A DNA stretch of 64,000 bases from CAWJAP01 sp963834365 (GCA_963834365.1 CAWIBS010000032.1:248001-312000); one strand, 5' to 3'. Shown: positions 1 through 12,120, counted from the first letter of the stretch. Notes: a model not told the origin generated them from the letters alone. Numbers and translations are program-made.

Positions 1-668
1 CGCCCGCCCGCCGAAGGCGATAATCGACCCGCCCTCCCGGCAGATCGGGATCATCAGCCGGTTCCAGAACCGATCGAAGCAGACCGCCCTCGCGCTGCAT
101 CGCCAGCCCGCTCGTCACCGCCATGGCCGGCGGCAAAACCTTGCTGCCGCAGGTGCGAGAGCAGCGACGTCCCGCCCCGGCGGCGCGAAGCCGAACCGAG
201 CCGATCGATCGTCTCCGGCGCGTCACCCCGCGCGCGTCCAGCAGCTCCGCGGCCGCGGCCGCCCGGCCTGACCCTCCAGCCCGCCGCGATAGAAGTCCGC
301 CGCGACCTCGTGCATCTTCAGCAGCGCCTCGCGCTCGGCGTCGGCTGCCGCGTCGCGCTTCGCGTCCGTCGAGCTCGGGCAGCGCCAGCCCGAACTTCTG
401 CGCCAGCAGCCGCACCGCCTCGGGAAAGCTCACGCTCTCCTGCAGCTCGACGAACTTGAAGACGTTGCCGCCGACGCCGCAGCCGAAGCAGTGGAAAAAC
501 CCCTGCTCGCGATTGACGCTGAACGACGGCGTCTTTTCGCTGTGAAACGGACACAGCCCCTTGTAGCGTGTTGCCGACCCGCCGCAGCGACACATACTCC
601 TGCACGACCTGCACGATGTCGGCCTGCAGCCGGAGGTCGTCGATGAAGGACTGGGGAAACAACGCCAT
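1..668 (-). CDS. dnaG: DNA primase DnaG, N-terminal part (runs off window; frameshifted)
   Basis: DnaG makes the RNA primers for lagging-strand synthesis. Read in corrected frames, the minus strand gives the N-terminus FIDDLRLQADIVQVVQEYVSL, then a CHC2 zinc finger (CPFH...SEKTPSF...FFHCFGCGVGGNVFKFVE), and at the window edge the start of the catalytic core (NRLMIPICREGGSIIAFGGRA). The start is ATG at 668. At least two frameshifts interrupt it, one near 561-571 just before CPFH (an extra base) and one near 355-365; more are likely between 130 and 260. The C-terminal two thirds lie beyond base 1. The zinc finger and RLMIPI/AFGGR blocks make the identity secure. The breaks probably reflect sequence error because primase is essential. 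mutS2 lies directly upstream on the same strand. Confidence 0.9.
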
Positions 669-713
669 GACAGTTCGAGGGCTCAGGGCTTCGGGCTCAG
701 GGGACTCATGGCA
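669..713. repeat. GAGCCCTGAG-type low-complexity spacer repeat
   Basis: The gap between mutS2 and dnaG is filled by imperfect copies of GGCTCAGGG (GCTCAGGGCTTCGGGCTCAGGGG). The same unit recurs at 39083-39223 and 44712-44740. Confidence 0.7.
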
Positions 714-3277
714 TCACTCCTTCAACTCCACCACCGTGACCCCGCCGCCGCCCTGCTTGGCGCGCGAGCGCTGCATGCGCGCGACGAGCGGGTGATCGCT
801 GAGGAACTCGCCAGCGCCCGCCGCAGCTGTCCGGTCCCATGCCCGTGGATCACGCGAACCTCGCCGCAGCTCGCGCGATGAGCGCCTGATCGAGGAACTT
901 GTCGGCGCGTTCGATCGCTTCGGCACGGTGCAGCCGACCACGTTCAGATCCGATGCCGCCGTCGGCCTCGCGCGCACGCGCTGACGTGCACCGTGACCCG
1001 CGGCGCGCGCCGAAGCGCGCCGGCCGCGTCGCGAGCACGCGCAGCTCGTCGATCGCACGCGCATGCGCTTGCCGTTGACGCTCGACCTCGGCCGTCCGAT
1101 CGTGCACGGTCTGGACGAGCCCTCGAGCCCGAGCGGCAGCACCACGCGCATGCCCGGCGCGATCGGTCCGGCGTCGGCGGCCGACCGCTGCCCGGCCGCG
1201 GCCAGTCGGCGGCTGGCTCCGTCGCTGCCGCGCGCATCGGTTCGGCGACGCGCTCGAGCGCGGCCCGGGCATCGGCGCTGGAGCCCGCCTGTCTCGCCGG
1301 TCGACAGCGCGCGCGGCGCGCCGCCAGCGCGCGACGCGCCGGTGCGCCCGGCCGCGGCGCGCAGCCTGCGCCCGCCGCGCCGCTTCGTCCGCCAACGCCG
1401 CCGCCTTGTGTCGGACCTCGTCGACCACGCGTCGATCGCGCGGCGCGCCTCGCGCATCCGCTCCTGCAGCGCGTCTTCCAGCTTCCGGCGGAACTGCGCC
1501 TCGCGCTGGCGCAGCGGCTCCTCACGCAGGCGGACTTGCGCGTCGAGCCCGCCAGCTGCGTCGCGCTCGTGCGACCACCAGGCGCCGCTCGTGTCGAGCG
1601 CGTGCAGATCGCGGTCGATCTTCGCGAGGTGCTCGGCGAGCTGCGCTTCGCTCGTCGGTGCGGAAGCCGCGCGCGGCCTCGACGATCGACGGGCGGCAGA
1701 CCAAGCCGCGCGGCCATCTCGAGCGCCAGGCTCGACCCGGGCGATCCGTAGATCAGCCGATACGTCGGCGCGAAGGTCTCCGGATGGAACCCGAACGCCG
1801 CCGCCACCACCTCCGGCGTCGTCGACGCGTACGACTTCAGCGCGTCGTAGTGCGTCGTCGCGATCACGATCGCGCCGCGCTGGCGGAAGTGATCGATCAT
1901 CGCCATGCCGAGCGCGCCGCCCTCGAGCGGATCGGTGCCGGCGCCGACTTCGTCGAGCAGCACGAGCGCCGGCGGGCGCGAGCGCACGATCCATCGCCGC
2001 GATGTTCGTGATGTGCCACGAGAACGTGCTCAGGTTCGCGGCGATCGACTGCTCGTCGCCGATGTCGGCGAAAACCGACTGGAAACCGGGCACCGCGATC
2101 CCGCTTCCGCCGGAATGTGCAGGCCGGCCTGCGCCATCAGCGCCAGCAGCCCCGCCGATTTGAGCGCCACCGTCTTGCCGCCGGTGTTCGGTCCGGTGAT
2201 GACGAGCACGCGCGTCGGCGGGACGATCAGCACGTCGACCGGCGACCGGCTCGGTCGTCGCGCGCGACGCGGCGTGCCGTCCGGCGTCCGCCGTGCGCGC
2301 CACGCACCGCGTTGATCAGCAGCGGATGGCGTGCGCCGCGCAATTCCAGGCGGCCGTCGGTCGCGAGCGCCGGCGCGCTGGCGCTGCAGATGTCGGCGAG
2401 CCGCGCCTTGGCCTGGATGACATCCAGCTCGGTCGGCGGCGTCCAGCGTGCGCGCGCACATCGAGCGCCCGCGGGCGGAAGGCGTCGGTCAGCGCCAGCA
2501 GGATGCGACGGATTTCCTCGGCTTCCTGTTCCTCGAGAGCGACGATCTCGTTGTTCAGTTCGACCGTGCTGAGCGGCTCGAGATAGAGACTCGCGCCGCT
2601 GGCGGAGCTGCCGTGGACGATGCCCGGGATCGAGTCCGCGATGCTCGGCCTTCACGACGAGCACGTAGCGGCCGTTGCGATCGGTGACGACGAGATCCTG
2701 CAGATAGCGCGCGGTGTCGCGTGCCGCGGACGTACGACTCGAGCGTGCCGCGCAGGCGCGTACGCGCTGCGGCGGAGCTTGTCGCGAATCTGGCGCAGCT
2801 CGGGGCTGGCGTTGTCGACGACGTCGCCGGCGGCGTCGATGGCGCGGCGGATCGTCGGCGGTCTCGCGCTCGAAGCTGGCGCAGCGCGTGGGCCAGCGCC
2901 CGCGAGGATCGGATAGCACTGCGGCGCGGCAGCTCGGCGATCAGGCTGCGGGACTGATCGATCGAGTCGAGGAAGTCGGCGAGCGCCGAGCAGGCGGAGC
3001 GGTTCGAGCGGCCGGCTCTGCGACGGCCAGGCGCTGCCAGCGTCTCGTCGAAGTCGGACGGCGCGCGCAGCGGGAACGCCGCCGGATGCGTCGCCGAGCA
3101 GGTCGACGCCTTCGGTCGTCGCGGCGAGCGCAGCCTCGACACGGCGCACGTCGGTGCAGCACGTGCTCGAGGACGAGCTCGCGAGCCTCGCCGCGCCGAG
3201 CGGGCGTCAGCGCGAAGCTGGCCAGCGCCTCGACGGACGCGATCGAACTCGAGAGCGCGCAGGGTGCCTGGATGCAT
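714..3277 (-). CDS. mutS2: Endonuclease MutS2 (frameshifted)
   Basis: MutS2 is a MutS-family ATPase that acts on branched DNA or on stalled, collided ribosomes. In corrected frames it begins MHPGTLRALEFDRV (ATG at 3277). The core has the block YLQDLVVTDRNGRYVLVVKAEH near 2650-2720, Walker A GPNTGGKT near 2190, and LVLLDEVGAGTDP plus ATTHYDALK near 1850-1970. The C-terminal Smr domain has VIHGHGTGQLRRA near 815-860 and ends VTVVELKE. Total length fits the family (about 780-850 residues). At least six frame changes are needed to read it through, far more than in genes further along, so I read this as low sequence accuracy in the first 6 kb and not as a true pseudogene. It sits between larB and dnaG on the same strand. 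Confidence 0.88.
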
Positions 3278-3435
3278 GGAATGCGGGAGACCCGGGACGA
3301 CATGCGGCCGAGGCAACCGCAATCCCTGAGGCCAGAGGCAACCGCTTAAGATGCGGGATCGGCGGGCTGGCAACCTCGCGTGTTGACGCTGCGAGGCTCA
3401 CCGTCCCCAACGCGTCGTCGTACGGCCTACGAGGC

Positions 3436-4219
3436 TCAAGTCCCCGCTAGCGGCGTCAGGATGCGGGCGGCCAGCGCCGCCGCGCCGAAGCCGTTGTCGA
3501 TGTTGACGACGCCGATGCCGGCGGCGCAGCTGTTCAGCATGCGAGCAGGGCGGCCAGGCCGCCGAAGCTGGCGCCGTAGCCGACGCTGGTGGGCACCGCG
3601 ATGACCGGGGCCCGGACCAGGCCGCCGACGACGCTCGGGAGGGCGCCTTCCATGCCGGCGACGACGATGAGGACGCGCGGCGGCGTCGAGGCGGGCCGGG
3701 CTGTCGAGCAGCCGGTGGAGGCCGGCGACGCCGACGTCGAAGAGGCGCTCGACCTCGATGCCCAGCGCCTCGGCCGAGACCGCGGCCTCTTCGGCGACGG
3801 GCAGGTCCGAGGTGCCGGCGCAGACGACCAGCGATGCCGCGGCCTGTACAGCGGCGCAGGTCGGCGTCGACGCTGCTGCGGACAATTGTGCGCGCTGTTT
3901 CGTGGAAGACCGCGTCAGGCAGGACTTTGCTGACTGCGTCAAATGCCTCCCTGGTCGCCCGTGTAACCAGCAAATTGTGCCCACGCCCGACGATACGTTC
4001 AGCAATTAGCAGCAATCTGTGCCGGCGATTTGCCCTGCCCGAAGACCACTTCCGGCACGCCCTGACGGACCGCCCGATGGTGATCGATCCGTGCAAAGTC
4101 GAGGTTTTCGTACGGGGCGTCGCGCAGCGCCGGCAGGAGCCGGGCGTGGCGGCTCGGCGGACGGATCGATCCTTCTTGAAGCTCGGCGAGAAGAGCGATG
4201 CAAGCGTGGCGTCGTTCAT
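3436..4219 (-). CDS. larB: LarB-type nickel-pincer cofactor carboxylase (frameshifted)
   Basis: LarB carboxylates and hydrolyses nicotinic acid adenine dinucleotide in the first step of nickel-pincer nucleotide (NPN) synthesis and is related to PurE. Visible blocks: IAERIVGRGHNLLVTRAT near 3950-4020, VVCAGTSDLPVAEEAA near 3790-3840, EVERLFDVGVAGLHRLLDS near 3700-3760, and the C-terminal LNSCAAGIGVVNIDNGFGAAA ending ILTPLAGT. The last block is diagnostic of the LarB/PurE-like family. Start is probably ATG 4219 (MNDATLASLFSPSF). Several frameshifts cut it, notably near 4120, 3850 and 3550-3700. I see no larA, larC or larE in the window. A PurE-like enzyme of other function is less likely. Confidence 0.82.
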
Positions 4220-4348
4220 GGTGTACAGGTCTGACACGGCGCGGCGGATCGATAGGTCGACGTCGGCCAGCGGCCGATGCGGTCGATTGACTGCGACCAG
4301 GCGCGGCCTAGACTCATTATTTCATGCGGACGGGGTCGGTCATCACCT

Positions 4349-5856
4349 ATGACTCCAACCGAGACGCTGATTCTCGCGGCCTACTTCTTCATCCTCGTCA
4401 TCCTCGCGATCTACGGGTGGCACCGCTACTACCTTGTGTGCGTCTACATGAAGCACAAGGACAACGTCCCGAAGCCGCGGCCGCTACTGGATCCGCTGCC
4501 CGATCGTCACGATCCAGCTCCCGATCTACAACGAGATGTACGTGGTCGACCGCCTGATCGAGGCGGTCTGCGGCATGGACTATCCGCAGGACCTGCTCGA
4601 GATCCAGGTCCTCGACGACTCGACCGACGAGACGCGCGCAGATCGCCGAGCTGGCGGTGCGGCGCTACGCGGCGCAGGGCTTCGACATCAAGTACCTGCA
4701 CCGCGTCGACCGCACCGGCTACAAGGCCGGCGCGCTCGACGCCGGGCTGCAAGGTCGCGCGCGGCGAGTTCGTCGCCATTTTCGACGCCGACTTCGTCGC
4801 CGCCGGCGGACTTCCTGCGCGCGCACCGCTGCCGCAGTTCGCCGACCCGAAGGTCGGGATGGTGCAGGCGCGCTGGGGCCACATCAACCGCGACTACTCG
4901 CTGCTGACGCGCATCCAGTCGATCCTGCTCGACGGCCACTTCGTGCTCGAGCACGGCGGCCGCAATCGCGCCGGCTGCTTCTTCAACTTCAACGGCACCG
5001 CCGGCATCTGGCGCCGCGAGGCGATCGCCGACGCCGGCGGCTGGCAGCACGACACGCTGACCGAGGACCTCGACCTCAGCTACCGCGCGCAGCTCGCGCG
5101 GCTGGCGGTTCGTGTTCATGCCGGACCTGGTCTCGCCGGCCGAGGTGCCGGTCGAGATGAACGCCTTCAAGTCCCAGCAGCACCGCTGGGCCAAGGGCTC
5201 GATCCAGACGTGCCGCAAGCTGCTGCCGCGGATCCTGCCGGCGGACCTGCCGCTGCAGGTGAAGGCCGAGGCGTTCTTCCACCTCACCGCCAACTTCAAC
5301 TACCTGTTGATGGTGCTGCTCTCGGTGCTGATGTTCCCGTCCATGTACGTGCGCTACAACATGGGCTGGACCGAGATGCTGCTGATCGACATGCCGCTGT
5401 TCTTCGCGGCCACGTTCTCGGTGGCGAACTTCTACATGGTGTGCCAGCGCGAGCTGTTCCGAGAGACCTGGATCTCGCGCCTGAAGTACCTGCCGTTTCT
5501 GATGTCGATCGGCATCGGCCTCTGCATCAACAACGCGCGCGCGGTCATCGAAGCGCTCGCCGGCAAGGACAGCGGCGAGTTCACGCGCACGCCGAAATAC
5601 GGCATCGAGCGCGACTCCGACGACTGGCAGGGCAAGAAGTATCACCAGATATCGCTGACGCAGCCGCTCATCGAAGTGTGCGCTCGGCTTCTACTTCACG
5701 GTCACGGTGTTCTACGCGCTGTCGAACCAGATCTACGGCACGCTGCCGTTCCTGGTCCTCTTCCAGGTCGGCTTCCTCTACACGGGCCTGCTGTCGATCG
5801 TCCAGCAGTTCGGCGGCGACGACATCGCGCTGAGCACGCAGGCGGCCGGCGAGTAG
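4349..5856 (+). CDS. Membrane glycosyltransferase family 2 (cellulose-synthase-like; frameshifted)
   Basis: This is a processive-type GT2 enzyme that uses nucleotide sugars at the inner membrane. It starts MTPTETLILAAYFFILVIL, an N-terminal membrane helix. The catalytic domain follows: IQLPIYNE, LDDSTDET, FDADFV (the DxD-like metal site), a TEDLDLSYR acceptor-site motif and QQHRWAKG (the QxxRW signature). Several C-terminal membrane helices lie between 5290 and 5830. Frame changes are needed near 4500, 4640, 4745, 5110 and 5685; the last part reads GFYFTVTVFYALSNQIYGTLPFL and ends at TAG 5856. Length about 500 residues. The product polysaccharide or glycolipid cannot be told from sequence. 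No BcsB or BcsC partner is nearby, which argues against calling it cellulose synthase. Confidence 0.82.
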
Positions 5857-5874
5857 CGGTGCTTGCTCGGCGAC

Positions 5875-6109
5875 GGCCGCCCTCAGCGGCCTTCGCGGGC
5901 AGCCCTTGGATCCGGCGGCGATTCAGCCCGCACTGGGCGCGCGGGCTGGCCGCGCGGAGGGCTGCGGTGAAGCGCGTCACCTACCACTCGAGCGATCGTT
6001 GGAACCAGCGACCGCAGCCCCCGCGCTGCCAGCCGGCCCGCCCAGGGCCGGCTGAATAGCAGCGCGAATCAGAAGGGCTGCCCGCGCTGGTCGCTGAGGC
6101 GACCAGCGC
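5875..6109. other. Three perfect stem-loops in the GT2-citrate synthase spacer
   Basis: The 290-base spacer carries three perfect inverted repeats: GGCCGC/GCGGCC at 5875-5891 (loop 5), CAGCCGGCCC/GGGCCGGCTG at 6030-6054 (loop 5), and an 11-bp stem GCGCTGGTCGC/GCGACCAGCGC at 6084-6109 (loop TGAG). None is followed by a T-run, so they are not classical intrinsic terminators. They could be mRNA 3'-end stabilisers or leader structures of the citrate synthase transcript. No gene was seen in the gap. Confidence 0.65.
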
Positions 6110-6146
6110 CCAACAAACAGCGCCGTCGCGATATATGATCCGCGGC

Positions 6147-7288
6147 ATGACACCGCGGAGGCCAAATCCAAAGGCGGGCTCGAGGATGTCGTCGCCACCT
6201 CCTCGGCCATCTGCTTCCTCGATGGGGAGCGGGGCGTCCTCGCCTACTGCGGGTTCGACATCCATGATCTGGCGCAGAAGGCGAGCTTCGAGGAGGTCTG
6301 CTTCCTTCTCTGGCACCGCCGCCTTCCCACGCGCGCCGAGCTGGGCGATCTGCAGACGGCACTGGCCGCCGCCCGCCCGCTGCCGGAGGCCATCATCAGG
6401 CTGCTGAAGACGCTGCCCCTCTCGAACGGCATGGATGTGCTCCGAACGGCGACATCCGCGCTCGCGCACTACGATGCCGACGCGGACGACAACTCCGCGG
6501 CCGCGAGCTACCGCAAGGCCGTGCGCCTGACGGGGCAACTGGCGACGCTCGTCGCCACGATGGGGCGGCTCAATGCCGGCGGAGGTCCCATCCAACCGGA
6601 TCCCGCGCTCGGGCACGCGGCGAATTTCCTCTACACGCTCACCGGCAACCGGCCAACCCCGACCGCGGTCCGTGCGTTCGACATCGCGCTGACGCTGCAT
6701 GCCGATCACGAGCTCAATGCGTCGACATTCGCGGCCCGGGTCACGGCCGCGACCCTGTCGGACGTGCACTCGGCCATCGTCGCGGGGATCGGTGCGCTCA
6801 AGGGCCCGCTGCATGGCGGCGCCAACGCGGACGTCATGAAGCTGCTGCTCGAGCTCGGCCAGGATGCGAGCCCGGAGCGGGTCGAGGCGACGATTCGGGC
6901 AAAGCTCTCACGGAAGGAGAAGATCCCCGGCTTCGGCCATCGTGTGTATCGGACCGAGGATCCGCGGGCGACGCACCTCCGCCGCATGTCGAAGGAGCTC
7001 GGGGAGCAGGCCGGCAACACCCGGTGGTTCGCGATGTCGCAGCAGATCGAAGCGGTCGTGAAACAGGAGAAGGCGCTCCATCCGAACGTGGATTTCTACT
7101 CGGCCTCGACCTACTACACGCTCGGCATCCCGATCGATCTGTTCACGCCGATTTTTGCCGTCAGCCGCGTCTCGGGATGGACGGCGCACGTCCTCGAGCA
7201 GTACGCGAACAACCGTCTCATTCGGCCGCGGGCGGACTATCTCGGCCCGGCGACCCCGCAGCCGTGGGTCCCGCTCGAGCGCCGCTAG
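6147..7288 (+). CDS. gltA: Citrate synthase (short bacterial type; N-terminal frameshift)
   Basis: Condenses acetyl-CoA with oxaloacetate in the TCA cycle. The main frame from 6431 shows LTLHADHELNAST and GALKGPLHGGAN (the two active-site histidines), GFGHRVYRTEDPRA, and HPNVDFYSAS with the catalytic Asp. Upstream, another frame gives GGLEDVVATSSAICFLDGERG and AYCGFDIHDLAQ, the usual N-terminus of the about 380-residue class. That block has no in-frame start, so one base is probably missing just after ATG 6147 (6150-6165). A methylcitrate synthase role cannot be excluded, but no other prp gene is present. It ends ...PLERR at a TAG that also starts a repeat array. Confidence 0.88.
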
Positions 7289-7347
7289 CCACGGAGCCGC
7301 GGACAAGCCACGGACAAGCCCACGGACAGCCACGGACAGATCTGACA
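7286..7347 (+). repeat. TGTCCGTGGC-family repeat, starting at the citrate synthase stop
   Basis: From the TAG stop the sequence reads TAGCCACGGA followed by four or five degenerate copies of GCCACGGACA and a closing GATCTGACAAGATCGGAC. The same motif with the same TAG junction occurs at 37547 and 51963. Confidence 0.75.
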
Positions 7348-7401
7348 AGATCGGACTGAATGTCAGCTGCGCCGCGAGGGCCGTGCTCGTCTGGTGGCCA
7401 C

Positions 7402-7484
7402 CCTCCAGCCGCTCCAGTCCGCTCCAGCCGCTCCAGCCGCTCCAGCCGTTCCAGTCGCCTAGTCCCCCAGCCCCCCAGTCGCCC
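7402..7484. repeat. CTCCAGCCG and AGTCGCC spacer repeats
   Basis: About seven degenerate copies of CCGCTCCAG(C/T) run from 7402 to 7456, followed by AGTCGCCTAGTCCCCCAG-type copies to 7484. The second part encodes the last residues and TAG of the GH16 gene on the minus strand. Confidence 0.7.
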
Positions 7485-8311
7485 TAAAAACCCGCACGTA
7501 GTCAACCTCGAAGCGGGCCGGGAAACGGGTCTTCGACGGGTCTCCGCCGTTCGAGCCGCCGATGGCGAGGTTCAGGAGCAAGTAATGCGGTTGGCGGAAG
7601 GGATGCGCCGTGGTCCGTGGGCTCACGGTCTCCGCAAGGGTCGTCACGTTCAGCACGCGACCGTCCACCGAGAGCCGGATCTCGCGCTCGTCCCAGTCCA
7701 TGCGCCAGACGTGGAACGCGTCACTCCAGCCCGCGCCGAGGCTGGCGACGTCGGTGCGGGCCGAATCCCAGGTCGGCACCCAGCGCCTGGTCGAACCCCA
7801 CGCCACGTTGGCGAGGAGGATGCCCCGGTAGTACTCCATGATGTCGATCTCGCCGGCGTCCGGCCATTCGCCTTCGCCGAGGGTCCAGAAGGCCGGCCAC
7901 ATCCCCGGACGCGTGTCGATGCGTCCGCGCATCTCGAAGCGCCCGAACTGCCAGGCATGAAGGCCTTTGGTCGTCAGGCTGGCCGACGTGTACTCCGCAA
8001 ACGCCCGATGCTCGGACCACGTGCGGCTGGCGGGGACGTGGCGCGTGTTGGGCACACGTTCGCGCCGGGCCTCGATGATCGAGCCGTCCGTCGCGCACCG
8101 CCGCATTCTGCGGCTGATACCACTGCAGCTCCTCGTTGCGGACGAACCCGTGCTCGAACGTCCAGTTGCGCGGGTCGGGCGCGCCGTCGGTCTCGAACTC
8201 GTCGGCCCACGCCAGTCGCCACGGGTCACCTTGGATCGGAGTGGGGGCAGGGATGGCCGAGGCCGCCACGAGGACGGCGAGGAGCGACGCGACGTCAACG
8301 AGCTTGGGCAT
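7459..8311 (-). CDS. Secreted glycoside hydrolase family 16 (one frameshift)
   Basis: A family 16 beta-glucanase-type enzyme, likely exported to act on beta-1,3 or mixed-linked glucans. It starts MPKLVDVASLLAVLVAASAIP (signal peptide, ATG 8311), continues WRLAWADEFETDGAPDPRNW and VRNEELQWYQPQNA, then changes frame near 8085-8100. The second frame holds FGRFEMRGRIDTRPGMWPAFW and the catalytic motif GEIDIMEY (ExDxxE), and ends with NLAIGGSNGG and FEVDYVRVFRA. Length about 280 residues is normal for one catalytic domain. The last residues (GGLGD, then TAG) are encoded by a spacer repeat. The exact substrate is unknown. It is alone in its orientation between repeat-filled spacers. Confidence 0.88.
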
Positions 8312-8349
8312 GAGACCTCAGCCTACTCCCGGTACCACTCCGTTCCACC

Positions 8350-8421
8350 CGCCCAGCCGCTCCAACCGCTCCAGTCGTTCCAGCCGCACCAACCGCTCCA
8401 GCGCTCCAGCCGCTCCAGCAG
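8350..8421. repeat. CTCCAGCCG spacer repeat between divergent genes
   Basis: About eight degenerate copies of CCGCTCCAG/CCGTTCCAG lie between the divergent starts of the GH16 gene and the HEAT protein. The reverse-complement family is seen at 17892-17950. Confidence 0.7.
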
Positions 8422-8490
8422 TGTTCGAACCCGCGGGTCGGGGCGTTGAAACCAGCGACGGATTCACGGCCGAGAAGGTCGGAGGTGCGT

Positions 8491-9489
8491 ATGCGACGTT
8501 CGTTTCTGCTGCTTGTCTGTGTGCTGCTCATGGCAGCCGGCCTCGGCGCCATTGCCACCATCAAGGAGCTCAAGCTCGCGGATGGTCATGACGATGTCAA
8601 CACGATTACCGCGACGATCTTTGACGGTGCCAAGGCGAGTCCGATACGCGTCGGCACGTTCAAGCCTGGCTACGACCGCAAGGCGAAGGTCGTGCGGAAG
8701 GGCGATTCGGGCTTCTTCACCAAGGGACCCGAATACAACCTGGATCAGGCCGTCGACCTCGGGGCGCTCCTCGGCGAGGCCCTGCGTGCGGAATCCTCGG
8801 CGATGGGATTCACGTCGTCTGCGTCGAGCCCCGCGTGGGAGGTGGGGGGCACGATCAAGGACATCTATCTCGAGAGCAAGCAGATTCCCTATGGCGCGAC
8901 GCTGTTCTGGGGCTACATGGACGTCGCGATCGAGCTGAAGGGTCCGAATGGTCAGACGGCGACGCCGACGCTGCGCCTGCACAACTATTCCGGCAGCTAC
9001 AACGCCGGCATGGGGCGCCGCGACGAGGCGCAGGCGGCGCTCGCGCACCTGCTCGTCGAAGGCGCCCAGGAAATCCTGGCGCGGCTGAACCGGGACCAGT
9101 TCAAGGCGCCCGTGAAGCCCGAGGTCGAGAAGCTGGTCGGCCAGCTCCAGGGTGGGGTGGCCGATCGTGAAAAGGACCTCTACGTCGTGGGTCTCTCGGG
9201 GGCGCCGTCGGCGGTGCCGGTGCTGCTCGGCGCTCTGGCAAAGGAAGCCGATGAGAACCGGCGGTCCGCCATCATCGACGCACTGGCGCGTCTCGGATCC
9301 CCGGAGGCGGTGGCGCCGCTGACGTCGCGCTACGCCACCGAGGACGAGGACTGCCGCTTCTACACGATCAAGGCGATGGACTACATCGGTGGCGCCGCTG
9401 CGCTCGCGCTGGTGCGCGAACAGGGGACGAAGGACGCCGACGGCCCGCCGAAGCGGATTTCGCTGCGCGTGCTGGGCGAGGCGGACTGA
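8491..9489 (+). CDS. Secreted protein with C-terminal HEAT repeats, function unknown
   Basis: I do not recognise a named family for the whole protein. ATG 8491 is chosen because it has a good ribosome site (GGAGG, 5 bases before) and opens a signal peptide, MRRSFLLLVCVLLMAAGLGA. Residues about 20-230 form a compact domain with TIKELKLADGHDDVNTI and GGTIKDIYLESKQIPYG, which resembles the periplasmic lipoprotein-like domains that bind ligands or partners. Residues about 240-330 hold HEAT-like repeats (PSAVPVLLGALAKEADENRR, SPEAVAPLTSRYATEDEDCR). The gene is 26 bases upstream of lepA. Length 332 residues. Confidence 0.75.
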   Translation: MRRSFLLLVCVLLMAAGLGAIATIKELKLADGHDDVNTITATIFDGAKASPIRVGTFKPGYDRKAKVVRKGDSGFFTKGPEYNLDQAVDLGALLGEALRAESSAMGFTSSASSPAWEVGGTIKDIYLESKQIPYGATLFWGYMDVAIELKGPNGQTATPTLRLHNYSGSYNAGMGRRDEAQAALAHLLVEGAQEILARLNRDQFKAPVKPEVEKLVGQLQGGVADREKDLYVVGLSGAPSAVPVLLGALAKEADENRRSAIIDALARLGSPEAVAPLTSRYATEDEDCRFYTIKAMDYIGGAAALALVREQGTKDADGPPKRISLRVLGEAD

Positions 9490-9515
9490 TACAATCGTCC
9501 GGGTTCGGCAGACGC

Positions 9516-11326
<1,811 letters not shown>

Positions 11327-11440
11327 CAAGAAGTACCAAGGACCGAAGGACGAAGGACGAAGTACGAAGTGCCAGGACCGAAGACCGAAGACCAAAGACC
11401 GAAGACTGAAGACTGAAGACCATTCGACCGAAGGCCGACC
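11327..11440 (+). repeat. GAAGACCGAAGACT spacer repeat
   Basis: Right after the lepA TAA the sequence is about a dozen degenerate 7-base copies of CGAAGAC/GGACGAA/TGAAGAC up to 11440, ending 7 bases before the lepB start. It contains no start codon with a ribosome site of its own. Confidence 0.75.
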
Positions 11441-11447
11441 ACCGACC

Positions 11448-12096
11448 ATGACGACGTTCAAGAAATCCACCGCCCGCGAGTATTTCGAGTCGATCGTGAT
11501 CGCGGTGATTCTCGCGCTGTTCATCCGCACGTGGGTCGTGCAGGCGTTCAAGATCCCGACCGGGTCGATGGAGAACAACCTGCTCGTCGGGCGATCACCT
11601 GCTGGTGAACAAGTTCGTCTTCTCACCGACGAGCTCGGCGCTCGAACGGGCGGTTCTGCCCGTGCGGACGATACGGCGCGGCGATGTCGTCGTCTTCAAG
11701 TTCCCGCAGGAGCCCGAGCGCGATTTCATCAAGCGGGTCATCGGTCTGCCGGGCGAGACGATCGAGGTGCGGCGGAAGCAGGTTTACGTCAACGGGGCGC
11801 TGCTCGACGAGAAGGCCTACAACCTGCAGTTCCTCGAGCCTCCACGCCCCGAGGGAGTCGCCTCGTTCGACCTCAAGGACAACTACGGCCCGGCGACGAT
11901 CCCCCAGGATCATTACTTCATGATGGGGGACAACCGGGACAACTCCCAGGACAGCCGGTTCTGGAACTTCCTGCCCGCGGCCTATGTGAAGGGCAAGGCG
12001 TTGATGATCTACTGGTCGTACGATCCGCAGGCCGAGGGCGCAGCGTCGTTCCTGACCGCGACGCGGTGGAACCGGCTGTTCCATCAGATTCACTGA
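11448..12096 (+). CDS. lepB: Signal peptidase I LepB (one frameshift)
   Basis: Cleaves signal peptides of exported proteins at the periplasmic face of the inner membrane. Starts MTTFKKSTAREYFESIVIAVIL with one membrane helix (about residues 14-32), then VQAFKIPTGSMENNLLVG with the catalytic Ser. The second frame gives HLLVNKF, RRGDVVVFKFPQEPERDFIKRV with the catalytic Lys, IGLPGETI, and the conserved YFMMGDNRDNSQDSRFWNFLP. The break is one extra G in GGG 11589-11591; removing it reads LLVGDHLLVNKF. Corrected length about 215 residues. The next gene, yggS, is convergent. Confidence 0.94.
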
Positions 12097-12120
12097 CGAT
12101 CCTCGGTGTCGGGAGGCCCG

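Noticed and set aside
4349..5856. Cellulose synthase BcsA
   Set aside because: It has the GT2 and QxxRW motifs but no PilZ domain and no bcsB/C/Z neighbours.
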